A stretch of DNA of 64,000 nt, taken from the NCBI GenBank assembly GCA_022736555.1, contig DZCW01000001.1:189474-253473 (forward strand), read 5' to 3'. This DNA is from Candidatus Saccharimonas sp. GTDB lineage: Bacteria > Patescibacteriota > Saccharimonadia > Saccharimonadales > Saccharimonadaceae. Below, in pieces: positions 7,741-15,491 of the stretch; within the stretch, counting starts at the first letter, position 1, and each line of letters opens with the position of its first letter. The notes under the pieces are model-generated. The model saw only the letters and a list, made by a program, of their open reading frames with translations. It was not told where the DNA came from and searched no databases. A program made the translations under genes and the position numbers.

Positions 7741-8164
7741 CTCTTCCCTGTTTGACCAAAACACGTTTTACAAAATCTTCATGAGAGACTTGAAACGCGC
7801 TCGACGCATTGTAGTTATCGAGAGTCCGTTTATCACAAAGAGACGCATAGATCAACTATTGCCTGTATTCAGCAAGCTGCAATCGCGTAATGTGCGTATA
7901 GTCGTAAACACCAAACCACTCGATGAACATAACCCTATATTCTACGAACAGGTCTTGTGGGCTATTGGCGAGATGCAGAGTATTGGTATTGAAGTATTTA
8001 TGACAGTTGGTCATCACCGCAAATTAGCTATAATAGACGACGAGATAATATGGGAAGGTAGTCTAAATATTCTTTCGCAGAATGATAGTTGCGAGATTAT
8101 GCGAAGAATTAAATCAAAAAAAATCGTGACAAATACTTTATCTTTTATTCGATTAAGAATATAA
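7733..8164 (+). CDS. Phospholipase D-like (HKD) domain protein
   Basis: A 143-residue protein. The N-terminal half has an IESPF-x-T strand typical of PLD-fold nucleases. The motif H-x-K-x4-D is present in GHHRKLAIIDDEIIWEGS, followed by LNIL-QND. One HKD copy is present, as in small Nuc-type enzymes that dimerise to form the active site. The usual long C-terminal helix after the motif is short, so 3' truncation is possible. AAGGAGGG precedes the ATG. It sits inside the repeat-rich island, which fits a role in DNA processing, but that is inference. Confidence 0.7.
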   Translation: MFSSSLFDQNTFYKIFMRDLKRARRIVVIESPFITKRRIDQLLPVFSKLQSRNVRIVVNTKPLDEHNPIFYEQVLWAIGEMQSIGIEVFMTVGHHRKLAIIDDEIIWEGSLNILSQNDSCEIMRRIKSKKIVTNTLSFIRLRI

Positions 8165-8267
8165 AGGTACGGGTTGTACTAGCCGATATCCTAACGTTAC
8201 CTAATATAAAGTTATCATTCTAAAATTGCTATATGCTTAAATAGCCTCATGATTAGTAGGTTATAAT

Positions 8268-9491
8268 CTATCCAAACATCAATAATTCAGGCTTGAATAT
8301 AAGCAATAGGCCAATTATCAACATCAAAACCCCACCTACTACTTTGGACATCTTACCGTATTTGGTGGATATACCGGTCGCTCTCAAAGTAAACATTGCG
8401 ATAGCAAATATAATCATGTCGTCCAACATGAAAAAGAATATGTATAGAATTATATAAGCGTAATATTGCCAAGACGTCAGGTTACTAAGTGATAAAACTT
8501 GCGTGAATATAGCCGGAAAGCCCGCCGAGCAAACTAATTCAACTAAGTTAACGGCGAAAGCTAGCAATATGATTCCGCCTAATGCTAGCCATAAGCTATT
8601 TTGATGAGCAATCGCTTTCATCTTTGCAAAAACAAGTTGTCTTTTCTCGCTCCCCGTAACCGTACATCCACTTTCTTTATTGCGATTTTTAATATAATTT
8701 AATATATTTAAACCACCGCCAGTTACTGCCAGTAACCCTATTATCGTACGAATCCAAATCACAAAGCCTAGAAATAGGATTAACTGTAACCAGGCGGCCA
8801 TAAACAAAAAATAGACAGCTGCCGACGCGACAATGAACGTGCTACCAAGCGCCCACATCCTGTGTCGGCTTTTCATACCTAAGAGTAGACTTATTAAAAA
8901 CATTAAAGTCCACATAGCGCATGGGTTAAAGCCGTCCAGTGTTCCGATAATTATCGCAAGTAATGGTAACGAGAAATTGAGTGCATTAATTTTACCAAAA
9001 AATGGCAATTCAATGATTTTTTCAGCTTTATTAGTGTTGACTTCGGGTTGAGAAGATTTATTAGACGTGGTTACTTTTGTAGCCGAATCTACAATTTCAG
9101 CTACAGAATCAGGACATTTATTGTCGGTACAGTATTGCAGTCTTTCTTTTAACTCCTTGTCTGTAGTGCCTTCTGCATAACCAATGAACTCTTTATCTCC
9201 AATAATTAGAAATGGCACTCCGCTTGCATTCACGTTTAATTTATTGGCGGTTTCTTGCATCAAGTTAATGTTTTCTTGGCTACCATAGATTTCGTAAGTA
9301 TTAAGTTTTACGTTTGGATAGCCAGGTAAGATTTCTGCAAGATATGCTTTTTCCTTGGCACAATGAGGGCAGCCGTTACCCCAAAATAAATAAATATTTA
9401 AACTAGCGGTAGCATGCGCATTGGTTGGAATAAAACTGAATAAACCTATCAGCAAAAGCAATGGCAATAGTATCTTTGTTGCACTTTTCAT
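8268..9491 (-). CDS. Thioredoxin/glutaredoxin-DsbD-like membrane fusion protein
   Basis: A 407-residue protein: signal peptide about 1-28, a thioredoxin-fold domain with active-site CPHC (WGNGCPHCAKEKAY) facing outside, a polar linker about 125-165, then six or more membrane helices. The membrane part has GFNPCAMW at its first helix and a second Cys in LVELVCSAGFPA, the paired-cysteine pattern of CcdA/DsbD electron carriers. It would carry reducing equivalents from cytoplasmic thioredoxin to exported thiols. It follows the thioredoxin gene with a 1-base gap. Confidence 0.8.
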   Translation of the reverse strand: MKSATKILLPLLLLIGLFSFIPTNAHATASLNIYLFWGNGCPHCAKEKAYLAEILPGYPNVKLNTYEIYGSQENINLMQETANKLNVNASGVPFLIIGDKEFIGYAEGTTDKELKERLQYCTDNKCPDSVAEIVDSATKVTTSNKSSQPEVNTNKAEKIIELPFFGKINALNFSLPLLAIIIGTLDGFNPCAMWTLMFLISLLLGMKSRHRMWALGSTFIVASAAVYFLFMAAWLQLILFLGFVIWIRTIIGLLAVTGGGLNILNYIKNRNKESGCTVTGSEKRQLVFAKMKAIAHQNSLWLALGGIILLAFAVNLVELVCSAGFPAIFTQVLSLSNLTSWQYYAYIILYIFFFMLDDMIIFAIAMFTLRATGISTKYGKMSKVVGGVLMLIIGLLLIFKPELLMFG

Positions 9492-9492
9492 T

Positions 9493-9762
9493 CTATCGAT
9501 CTTTATTTTCGTTAATAATGTTAACTAATTTGTCTTTTGCAACTTCACCGTTCAAACGCAAAAACTCATTACCATTTTTATCTAAAAATACAAAAACAGG
9601 TAAAATATCACTGACGTTGTATTTCTCTACAGCAGTCTTATCTTCATCAAAATCATGCATTTCGGTCTGCAGCCAAGGGTTTTCAGCTTCAATCTCAGCC
9701 CAACGTGGCTTCATTACCAAACATCCCGAACACCAAACTGCACCAAATTTAATAACTTTCAT
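9493..9762 (-). CDS. Thioredoxin-family protein
   Basis: 89 residues when started at the ATG 9762 (MKVIKFGAVWCSGC), which has GAGGG six bases upstream; an in-frame ATG at 9783 lacks a Shine-Dalgarno and would add seven residues. WCSGC is the redox pair, DILPVFVFLD holds the cis-Pro, and the C-terminal helix is normal. A likely electron donor to the DsbD-like protein encoded immediately downstream. Confidence 0.8.
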   Translation of the reverse strand: MKVIKFGAVWCSGCLVMKPRWAEIEAENPWLQTEMHDFDEDKTAVEKYNVSDILPVFVFLDKNGNEFLRLNGEVAKDKLVNIINENKDR

Positions 9763-9772
9763 ATCTACCCTC

Positions 9773-10051
9773 TTATTTATCAACTATTTTTATGGCTTTG
9801 CCATTTATTATCGCATCGCTAATTTTATTATACGCGCTAGATAATATTCTTTGAAATGTACTTTGACTCGTATTCATCTTTTTAGCGCATTCATTTTGAC
9901 TAAGACCGTCTACGTTTTTTAGTCTTAGAGCCTCTGTTTCTTCAAGTGTTAATTCAACAATATCAAGCGTGGACATAGGTACGCCACGTGGCTTAAAATA
10001 TGTCACGTTCGGATTAAAGCAAACTCTTCGGTTTAGTCTAGGTCTTGACAT
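9773..10051 (-). CDS. DUF134 helix-turn-helix protein
   Basis: 92 residues. MSRPRLNRRVCF, then YFKPRGVPM and LTLEETEALRLKNVDGLSQ-ECAKKM, with STFQRIL as recognition helix: the full order of the DUF134 family, which resembles sigma-70 region 4. In many anaerobes DUF134 genes sit beside iron-sulfur or metal-linked genes and DUF5320. It is a plausible local regulator of this redox operon; that role is inferred from position. Confidence 0.85.
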   Translation of the reverse strand: MSRPRLNRRVCFNPNVTYFKPRGVPMSTLDIVELTLEETEALRLKNVDGLSQNECAKKMNTSQSTFQRILSSAYNKISDAIINGKAIKIVDK

Positions 10052-10088
10052 AATTTTTATAATTCATTTATTAATATAATACATAGCA

Positions 10089-10118
10089 ATGCCCGATATA
10101 AACAGAGTCATACCGGGC
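10089..10118 (-). terminator. Hairpin between the DUF5320 and DUF134 genes
   Basis: TGCCCGATAT / ATACCGGGCA pair with one mismatch around a 10-base loop. The T-tract is weak, so it may be a partial terminator or processing site inside the operon. Confidence 0.45.
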
Positions 10119-10134
10119 ACTTAATCTGTTATTT

Positions 10135-10356
10135 TTATTTATTTTCGATTTTTGCAATTCTTTCTTTAATATCAGATAATTCAGCTTCTAGTTGATCTTT
10201 TATGTAATTTAAATCTTTAGAATTATCATCTATCGCTTGAAGTTGTTTGTATCTAAGGTTTTGACCTTGACCAAAACCATAATATACACATCTTCCCATC
10301 CCGCGACCAGTTCTCGGGCCTCGACCCATCGGACCAGTTCCATCTAAATTTGGCAT
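10135..10356 (-). CDS. DUF5320 protein
   Basis: 73 residues. A Gly/Arg-rich head (MPNLDGTGPMGRGPRTGRGM, then GRC) and a coiled-coil tail ending in ERIAKIENK. The GTGPMG-GP-TGRG-G-C head is the hallmark of DUF5320, found next to DUF134 and dinitrogenase iron-molybdenum cofactor-type proteins. Function unknown. AAAGGAGG precedes the ATG, and the promoter at 10427-10455 serves it. Confidence 0.85.
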   Translation of the reverse strand: MPNLDGTGPMGRGPRTGRGMGRCVYYGFGQGQNLRYKQLQAIDDNSKDLNYIKDQLEAELSDIKERIAKIENK

Positions 10357-10395
10357 ATATACCTCCTTTACTATTTGTTATTGATGAATATTTGA

Positions 10396-10418
10396 ATAGT
10401 TTAATCAAATCAAACTAT
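10396..10418 (-). promoter_or_regulatory. Inverted repeat downstream of the DUF5320 promoter
   Basis: ATAGTTTAAT-CAA-ATCAAACTAT, 9 of 10 paired positions, directly after the -10 box. It is placed where a repressor would block the transcript of the redox operon. Confidence 0.5.
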
Positions 10419-10426
10419 CTATTATG

Positions 10427-10455
10427 AGTATATACCCAAAACATTAAGCAGTCAA
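10427..10455 (-). promoter_or_regulatory. Promoter of the DUF5320-DUF134-thioredoxin-DsbD operon
   Basis: TTGACT, a 17-bp spacer and TATACT on the minus strand, immediately after the rhodanese stop codon. Confidence 0.65.
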
Positions 10456-10457
10456 GT

Positions 10458-10901
10458 TTATGAACAACTCGGTTTAGTGGAGCTACATGTCAACCCGTCC
10501 TTGGCGACCCAGTCACTTAACCCGCCAAGACTTGTAACGTTCTTATACCCCGCTGCTTCCAACGCAACTTTCGCTTTACCCGCCCTAACACCACTCCGAC
10601 AATAAACATAAATCGGTTTCGTTTTATCTATTTTAGAGAAAACGCCATTCTGTATATCCCCTAGTGGTACGTTAATTGCATTGTCAGCATGGTTCTCTTC
10701 GTATTCCGCCGGCTCACGCACATCTATAAGTTGTCCATTTACTGATTTTATTTCCGCACTTAGTGTTAATGGTTTCTGCTCAACAACCTCTAAGACTTTA
10801 GTACTATTAGAAGTCGATTGATTAGATGTATTATTTACGAAAAAAACTAATCCTGCAAACAGTAGTAATATCGCTGAAATAACTATTGTTAATCTTTTCA
10901 T
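10458..10901 (-). CDS. Exported rhodanese-like protein
   Basis: 147 residues. A hydrophobic N-terminal segment (about 4-24) acts as signal or anchor, and no lipobox is obvious. A single rhodanese domain follows: LIDVREPAEYEENH, an intact loop YVYCRSGVRAGKA with catalytic Cys, and a conserved Gly-Gly near GGLSDW. It would transfer sulfane sulfur or act on thiols outside the membrane, fitting the neighbouring redox genes. Two extra cysteines occur at the C-terminus (CSSTKPSC). Confidence 0.8.
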   Translation of the reverse strand: MKRLTIVISAILLLFAGLVFFVNNTSNQSTSNSTKVLEVVEQKPLTLSAEIKSVNGQLIDVREPAEYEENHADNAINVPLGDIQNGVFSKIDKTKPIYVYCRSGVRAGKAKVALEAAGYKNVTSLGGLSDWVAKDGLTCSSTKPSCS

Positions 10902-10944
10902 AGATCACGCCTCTCTTGTTAAATATATTATAACAATCTAAAGT

Positions 10945-11694
10945 CTACTCTGCAAAATACAGCTTAATGAATAACATGAATAGAATACCAACTGCAAAGA
11001 GTGCAAAATTAAAAATGGACTTAGATATTTTGGGCTCTTTATGTAGCTCTGGTATTAAGTCAGACATTGCTATATATAAAAACCCGCCAGCTGCAAAAGG
11101 TAGCAAAAATGAAGTAACGTCGTGGAACGAATTAATCATAAAATATCCGACTACTGCACCTGCAATAGCGGTTAGAGAAGATATAAAATTCCAAAATAAA
11201 GCCTTAGCTCTCGAAAAACCTCCATGAAGCAATAAACCAAAATCACCTAGCTCTTGAGGTAATTCATGGGCGGCTACAGCAAATGCCGTAGCGACTCCCA
11301 GTTCTTTACTGATCGCAAAGGCAGAAACAATAACTAGGCCATCAATAAAATTATGGAGTCCATCGCCGACTAGACTCATGTACGTAAAAGTGTGTACTTC
11401 GCACCCGTTATTTTTGTGGCAGTGATGCCACTTCAAATAGCGCTCAAGCACAAAGAATACCGACAAACCTAATATAAGAAATAGAAAAGGCTTGAGGCTA
11501 TCAGAGAGTTCGATCGCTTCTGGCAATAGATGCAAAAAGGCTCCACCTATTAAAGCACCCGTTGAAAAAGCCACAAAACAAATAGATATTTTAGATATCG
11601 CTTTTTTGTTTATAAAAAAGGTCACAACCCCCACTAATGAAAGTAAACTAATTACGACTGTCGCTATTATTGAGTTGAATAAAATTTGATTCAT
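10945..11694 (-). CDS. ZIP-family metal transporter
   Basis: 249 residues with about eight membrane helices. Helix 4 holds DGLHNFIDGL and helix 5 HELPQELGDFG, the paired metal-binding motifs of ZIP carriers. A His/Cys stretch (KWHHCHKNNGCEVH) sits between helices 3 and 4. It would import zinc or another divalent metal. It is notable in a genome whose ribosomal proteins avoid zinc. Confidence 0.85.
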   Translation of the reverse strand: MNQILFNSIIATVVISLLSLVGVVTFFINKKAISKISICFVAFSTGALIGGAFLHLLPEAIELSDSLKPFLFLILGLSVFFVLERYLKWHHCHKNNGCEVHTFTYMSLVGDGLHNFIDGLVIVSAFAISKELGVATAFAVAAHELPQELGDFGLLLHGGFSRAKALFWNFISSLTAIAGAVVGYFMINSFHDVTSFLLPFAAGGFLYIAMSDLIPELHKEPKISKSIFNFALFAVGILFMLFIKLYFAE

Positions 11695-11711
11695 TTCGTA
11701 TTATTTTCTTT

Positions 11712-12308
11712 CTAAATTAACTTTTCTAAATCATGAATTATTTGAGTTGGGTTGTGCGCTAATATCGCCTTAAACCCCATCATGGTTGCAGCTTCTATAT
11801 TTAGCTGTTTATCATCAACAAAGATAGACTGTCGCGCTGTCGTGCCAAGTCGCTCTAAGGCAAGCTCGTAAATTTCTTCCTGGGGTTTTACGAGACCAAC
11901 TACACACGACGCAATAACATCATCAAACAGATCATAATAACCAGCCTGTCGAATAATATTATATACTGGTTCAATTATATTAGTTAGTACCGCAATTCGA
12001 AAACCTTGAGCCTTTGCTTTACTGGCAAGTGCAAGGATATCTCGATTAGCAGTTAGCCCTCGCCATTTTTTGAATTCTTTCGAAGCTGGTTCGGTTATAT
12101 TAAGATCGTAATTGATTTTTAAATTATTCCAGAATTCAGTTTCAGATACTGTACCTTTTAAAAAGTCTACGAAATACGTTTCAATAATTTCCTTCACCTG
12201 GGTATCAGTAGCACCAACATTTCTTAATAGTTGCTCAATAAACTCATCGCCTGAATCGTCAGCAATGACTCCACTCCAATCAAAAAAAATCGTTGAATAT
12301 TTATCCAC
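11712..12308 (-). CDS. HAD-like hydrolase
   Basis: 198 residues. Motif I is FFDWSGVIADD, with the nucleophile Asp and a Trp in place of the more usual Leu or Met; motif II is AVLTN; Lys in GLVKPQEEIY; motif IV FVDDKQLNIEAA. The cap is helical, as in the beta-phosphoglucomutase/epoxide-hydrolase-like subclass. The substrate is unknown. It ends 18 bases before the ZIP gene and probably shares its transcript. Confidence 0.8.
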   Translation of the reverse strand: MDKYSTIFFDWSGVIADDSGDEFIEQLLRNVGATDTQVKEIIETYFVDFLKGTVSETEFWNNLKINYDLNITEPASKEFKKWRGLTANRDILALASKAKAQGFRIAVLTNIIEPVYNIIRQAGYYDLFDDVIASCVVGLVKPQEEIYELALERLGTTARQSIFVDDKQLNIEAATMMGFKAILAHNPTQIIHDLEKLI

Positions 12309-12462
12309 TATCTAGTTAGTATACCACCACAGAGAGTAAACGAAAAAACCTAAAGCAGTTCTGCAAAGATTCAACCTCCCTCGTCCTTCTTGTAAGTTCA
12401 CTTCATCGCCGAAAATAATAATATCCGAATCAACGTCGCCTTTTTTATTGCTGATTGTTACA

Positions 12463-12478
12463 CTTACGTTCACGTAAG
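12463..12478. promoter_or_regulatory. Perfect palindrome, operator-like
   Basis: CTTACGT-TC-ACGTAAG, 7-bp perfect arms, 73 bases before the small gene at 12551. No promoter boxes could be fixed with confidence beside it. Confidence 0.35.
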
Positions 12479-12550
12479 GCTGTGATATCAAAACGCTACC
12501 GCTTGCCTTTTTGCTGTCATAGTAGCATTATCGACACAAAAGGAATTGAC

Positions 12551-12700
12551 ATGAATATGATTCAAAAACTTAGATCATTATATGTAAAATTTTTCATGAT
12601 TGATAATGACGCAATAAAAGACTTAAAAGAAATTCTGGAACATATGAATTCTTTGTCAAAAGAAGACAAAAAGCTCATCGGGAAACCACTCAAGAAATAA
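12551..12700 (+). CDS. Small hypothetical protein (49 aa)
   Basis: MNMIQKLRSLYVKFF..., helical and lysine-rich at the end (LIGKPLKK). AAGGA lies six bases before this ATG; a longer frame reaching back to 12455 crosses the palindrome and is not supported. No family recognised. The stop is immediately followed by repeat A. Confidence 0.45.
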   Translation: MNMIQKLRSLYVKFFMIDNDAIKDLKEILEHMNSLSKEDKKLIGKPLKK

Positions 12701-12736
12701 AGGGGCACTAGGAATCGAACTTTTTTAACAGAGGTG
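12699..12736. repeat. Direct repeat A (partner at 7544-7581)
   Basis: A tRNA-Trp-like fragment, AGGGGCACTAGGAATCGAAC, 84 bp from the 3' end of the intact tRNA-Trp. It marks the right edge of the accessory island. Confidence 0.65.
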
Positions 12737-12752
12737 TATTTGACGAAATATA

Positions 12753-12801
12753 AAACAGATTAGATTGTATTCGAAATAATCGAACCGATTCTAATCTGTT
12801 A
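12753..12801. terminator. Inverted repeat between the island and tRNA-Trp
   Basis: AACAGATTAGA ... TCTAATCTGTT, 11-bp perfect arms, followed on the plus strand by ATTTTCATTTT. Probably terminates the small upstream gene or the tRNA transcript. Confidence 0.5.
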
Positions 12802-12819
12802 TTTTCATTTTGTCCTGTT

Positions 12820-12894
12820 TGGCAGGGGCACGTGGAATCGAACCACGATCTTAGGTTTTGGAGACCCATATACTAACCGTTGTACTATGCCCCT
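12820..12894 (-). tRNA. tRNA-Trp (CCA anticodon)
   Basis: A full cloverleaf on the minus strand: acceptor AGGGGCA/TGCCCCT, anticodon loop CTCCAAA, T arm GTTCGATTC, discriminator G and encoded CCA. Partial copies of its 3' end are scattered to its left (3824, 7544, 7665, 12699). Confidence 0.95.
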
Positions 12895-12936
12895 ATGGTC
12901 ACATATTGTAACAGATTATTCTACCAATTTGTAGTG

Positions 12937-12965
12937 TTGTAAAAGTGCCAATCTAGTCCTATAAT
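12937..12965 (+). promoter_or_regulatory. Promoter of the alpha-glucan operon
   Basis: TTGTAA, 17 bp, TATAAT, about 70 bases before the glycosyltransferase ATG. Confidence 0.6.
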
Positions 12966-13041
12966 CATTAGCAGAATACCTTATATTACAAGAAAAGGAG
13001 CGGTGGGTTAGTCAATATTGGCTGCTTAATAACTACAGGCT

Positions 13042-14265
13042 ATGAATATATTGATGCTTGGGTGGGAACTACCGCCTCACAATAGTGGCGGTTTGGGCGT
13101 GGCTTGTTATCATATGGCTAAAGCGCTCGCTCAGCACGGGTCCAAGATTGATTTTGTTATCCCCTACACCGCTAAACACCCGGATATTGATTTTATGACG
13201 GTTCATAGTGCAACCGCATTAACTCCACTCGAGAGGTACGGGCTAGGTACATACGACAGCAGCTCTGTACTTAATAAAACTCTGACACAGGCTGACATCA
13301 AGGATCTCAAAGACATGCGTGGTGTTCAAAAATGCTATGTAAAGTTCGTCGAGCACTTAATTACGACTATAAACCCAGACGTTATTCATGTTCATGATTG
13401 GCTAACTATGGAGGCAGGCGTACGTGCCAAGGAATTGATTGATGTGCCGTTAATTGTCCATGTGCATGCCACTGAATTCGACCGATGCGGTAGCGAGAGT
13501 GGTAATCCCCTAGTTCACGAGATTGAATACCAGGGTTTAATGATGGCTGATCGAATTATCGCTGTCAGTAATATCACTAAAAATATCATCGTTTCTAAAT
13601 ATGGCATTCCAGCCGATAAAATCGAAGTAGTCCATAATGCTATCGATGTCACTAGTTTTGATGATGGCTATGCGTATGATATGCGAACATATCGATATCT
13701 AGAGGCTCTCAAGGACGAAGGCTACACTATTATTTCTACAATTACTCGTTTTACTATTCAAAAAGGCTTGGCTAATTTTATTCGGGCAGCTGCCAAAGCT
13801 ATCAGTAAATATGACAAACTAGCCTTTTTATTGGCCGGTGACGGTGAACAACGCGATGAGTTAATTAAACTAGCGGCTGATTTGGGTATATCCGACAAAA
13901 TATTCTTTACCGGATTTGTACGCGGCAAACAGTGGCGCGATGCCTATAGTGTATCTGACGTATTTGTAATGAGTTCTGTTAGTGAACCATTTGGCTTGAC
14001 CGCACTCGAAGCAGCCTACCATGATAATGCCATTATAGTTACCAAACAATCTGGTGTTGGCGAAGTATTAAACAGTATCTTCCGTTATGATTTCTGGGAC
14101 GAGGATCGATTAGCTGATCAACTAATCGGTATCGCAACTTCGCCGGTGTTGAAAAACGCACTGCAACAGAATGTTAAATATGAATACAATCGAATTTCAT
14201 GGCACAATGTTGCTGAAACGTGCCTAGGTATATATAATTCCATGATTCAGGGGGCTACGGTATGA
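13042..14265 (+). CDS. Glycosyltransferase family 4 (glycogen-synthase-like)
   Basis: 407 residues. The N-terminal Rossmann domain starts MNILMLGWELPPHNSGGLGV, the donor-loop GGLG of glycogen-synthase-like GT4/GT5 enzymes. HVHDW follows, and in the C-terminal domain SSVSEPFGLTALEAA gives the E-x7-E pair. It would move glucose from a nucleotide sugar to a glucan or maltosaccharide. Its stop overlaps the next start (ATGA), so the trio is one operon: synthesis beside two hydrolases suggests turnover of a storage polymer. Confidence 0.85.
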   Translation: MNILMLGWELPPHNSGGLGVACYHMAKALAQHGSKIDFVIPYTAKHPDIDFMTVHSATALTPLERYGLGTYDSSSVLNKTLTQADIKDLKDMRGVQKCYVKFVEHLITTINPDVIHVHDWLTMEAGVRAKELIDVPLIVHVHATEFDRCGSESGNPLVHEIEYQGLMMADRIIAVSNITKNIIVSKYGIPADKIEVVHNAIDVTSFDDGYAYDMRTYRYLEALKDEGYTIISTITRFTIQKGLANFIRAAAKAISKYDKLAFLLAGDGEQRDELIKLAADLGISDKIFFTGFVRGKQWRDAYSVSDVFVMSSVSEPFGLTALEAAYHDNAIIVTKQSGVGEVLNSIFRYDFWDEDRLADQLIGIATSPVLKNALQQNVKYEYNRISWHNVAETCLGIYNSMIQGATV

Positions 14266-15491
14266 GTAAACGCGGTATAGTCCTATATCTACACGCCCAT
14301 CAACCATTCCGCGTGCGCCAATATAGCGTTTTTGACACAGCATTTAATCACGATTATTTCGATGAACCCGAATATGATACCGAACGTAACAACGAACAGA
14401 TATTTAATAAAGTCGCTAATAAATCATATCGTCCAATGAATGCTTTGTTAGAAAAGCTATTAACTGATTATCCCGAATTCAAAGTATCACTCAGCATCAC
14501 GGGCGTTTTCATTGAGCAAGCCGAGAAATGGGCTCCAGATGTTATCGAGAGTTTTAAACGTATTATTGACACTGGCCGTGTCGAGATTGTAGCTGAAACT
14601 TATTATCACTCACTCGCCTTTTTCTATAGTCGTAGTGAATTTGAACGCCAAGTTGATGCTCATCGCAGTAAAATTCGTGAGCTATTCGGCGTTGAAACTA
14701 ACGTATTCCGCAATACCGAGTTGTCATATAACGACGACATGGCTAAATGGGCCGAAGGCTACGGTTTTAAGGGTATATTAGCCGAAGGTTGGGATCCTAT
14801 TTTGCAGTGGCGCAGTCCTAACTACGTTTATCGTCCAGCTGGCACTGAAAAAATCTCGTTGTTATTAAAGAACTACCGCCTAAGTGATGACGTTGCCTTT
14901 CGCTTTGGTGACAAGAACTGGCCTGAATGGCCACTTAACTCTGACACTTATAATGAATGGGTTAATACTTCGCTAGGTGACAAATCAATAGTTAATCTGT
15001 TCATGGATTACGAGACCTTTGGTGAACATCAATGGGATGACACCGGTATATTCGAGTTTTATGAAGCGTTTGTCGGCAAGTGGTTAGCTAATTCGGCCAA
15101 TACATTCTATACCGTTTCGGGTGCAGTTGATGCATTTGAGCCAGTTGGTGAAGTTAGTATGCCAAATACTGTAACTTGGGCTGATAACGAACGTGATTTA
15201 ACTGCTTGGTTAGGTAATAGTATGCAACAAGAGGCTATGCGCTATATCTATGCCATGGAAGATGACATTATGATGACCGGCGATCTAGAACTAATTAGTG
15301 ATTGGCGTAAACTGCAGACATCAGACCATACCTACTATATGTGTACCAAGTGGTTTACTGACGGTGATGTCCATGCCTATTTTAGCCCTTATGAATCGCC
15401 CTATGATGCGTTTTTGTATTATATGAATGTTATTCGCGATATGCGTTGGCGTTTGCATAACAATCACCATATCGGAGGTCTGAATGGCTAG
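14262..15491 (+). CDS. Glycoside hydrolase family 57
   Basis: 409 residues. The family's first conserved block appears as LYLHAHQPFRV at the N-terminus. VFRNTELSYND carries the expected catalytic Glu (E-L-S), and MDYETFGEHQW holds the acid/base Asp region. GH57 enzymes are alpha-amylases, 4-alpha-glucanotransferases or branching enzymes; the sequence does not decide between them. No signal peptide, so it is cytoplasmic. It overlaps GH15 by 8 bases. Confidence 0.85.
   Translation: MSKRGIVLYLHAHQPFRVRQYSVFDTAFNHDYFDEPEYDTERNNEQIFNKVANKSYRPMNALLEKLLTDYPEFKVSLSITGVFIEQAEKWAPDVIESFKRIIDTGRVEIVAETYYHSLAFFYSRSEFERQVDAHRSKIRELFGVETNVFRNTELSYNDDMAKWAEGYGFKGILAEGWDPILQWRSPNYVYRPAGTEKISLLLKNYRLSDDVAFRFGDKNWPEWPLNSDTYNEWVNTSLGDKSIVNLFMDYETFGEHQWDDTGIFEFYEAFVGKWLANSANTFYTVSGAVDAFEPVGEVSMPNTVTWADNERDLTAWLGNSMQQEAMRYIYAMEDDIMMTGDLELISDWRKLQTSDHTYYMCTKWFTDGDVHAYFSPYESPYDAFLYYMNVIRDMRWRLHNNHHIGGLNG

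Noticed and set aside
12753..12801. Another copy of the unit C/D terminal motif
   Set aside because: It shares only AGATTAGATT with the motif and forms its own local inverted repeat, better explained as a terminator.
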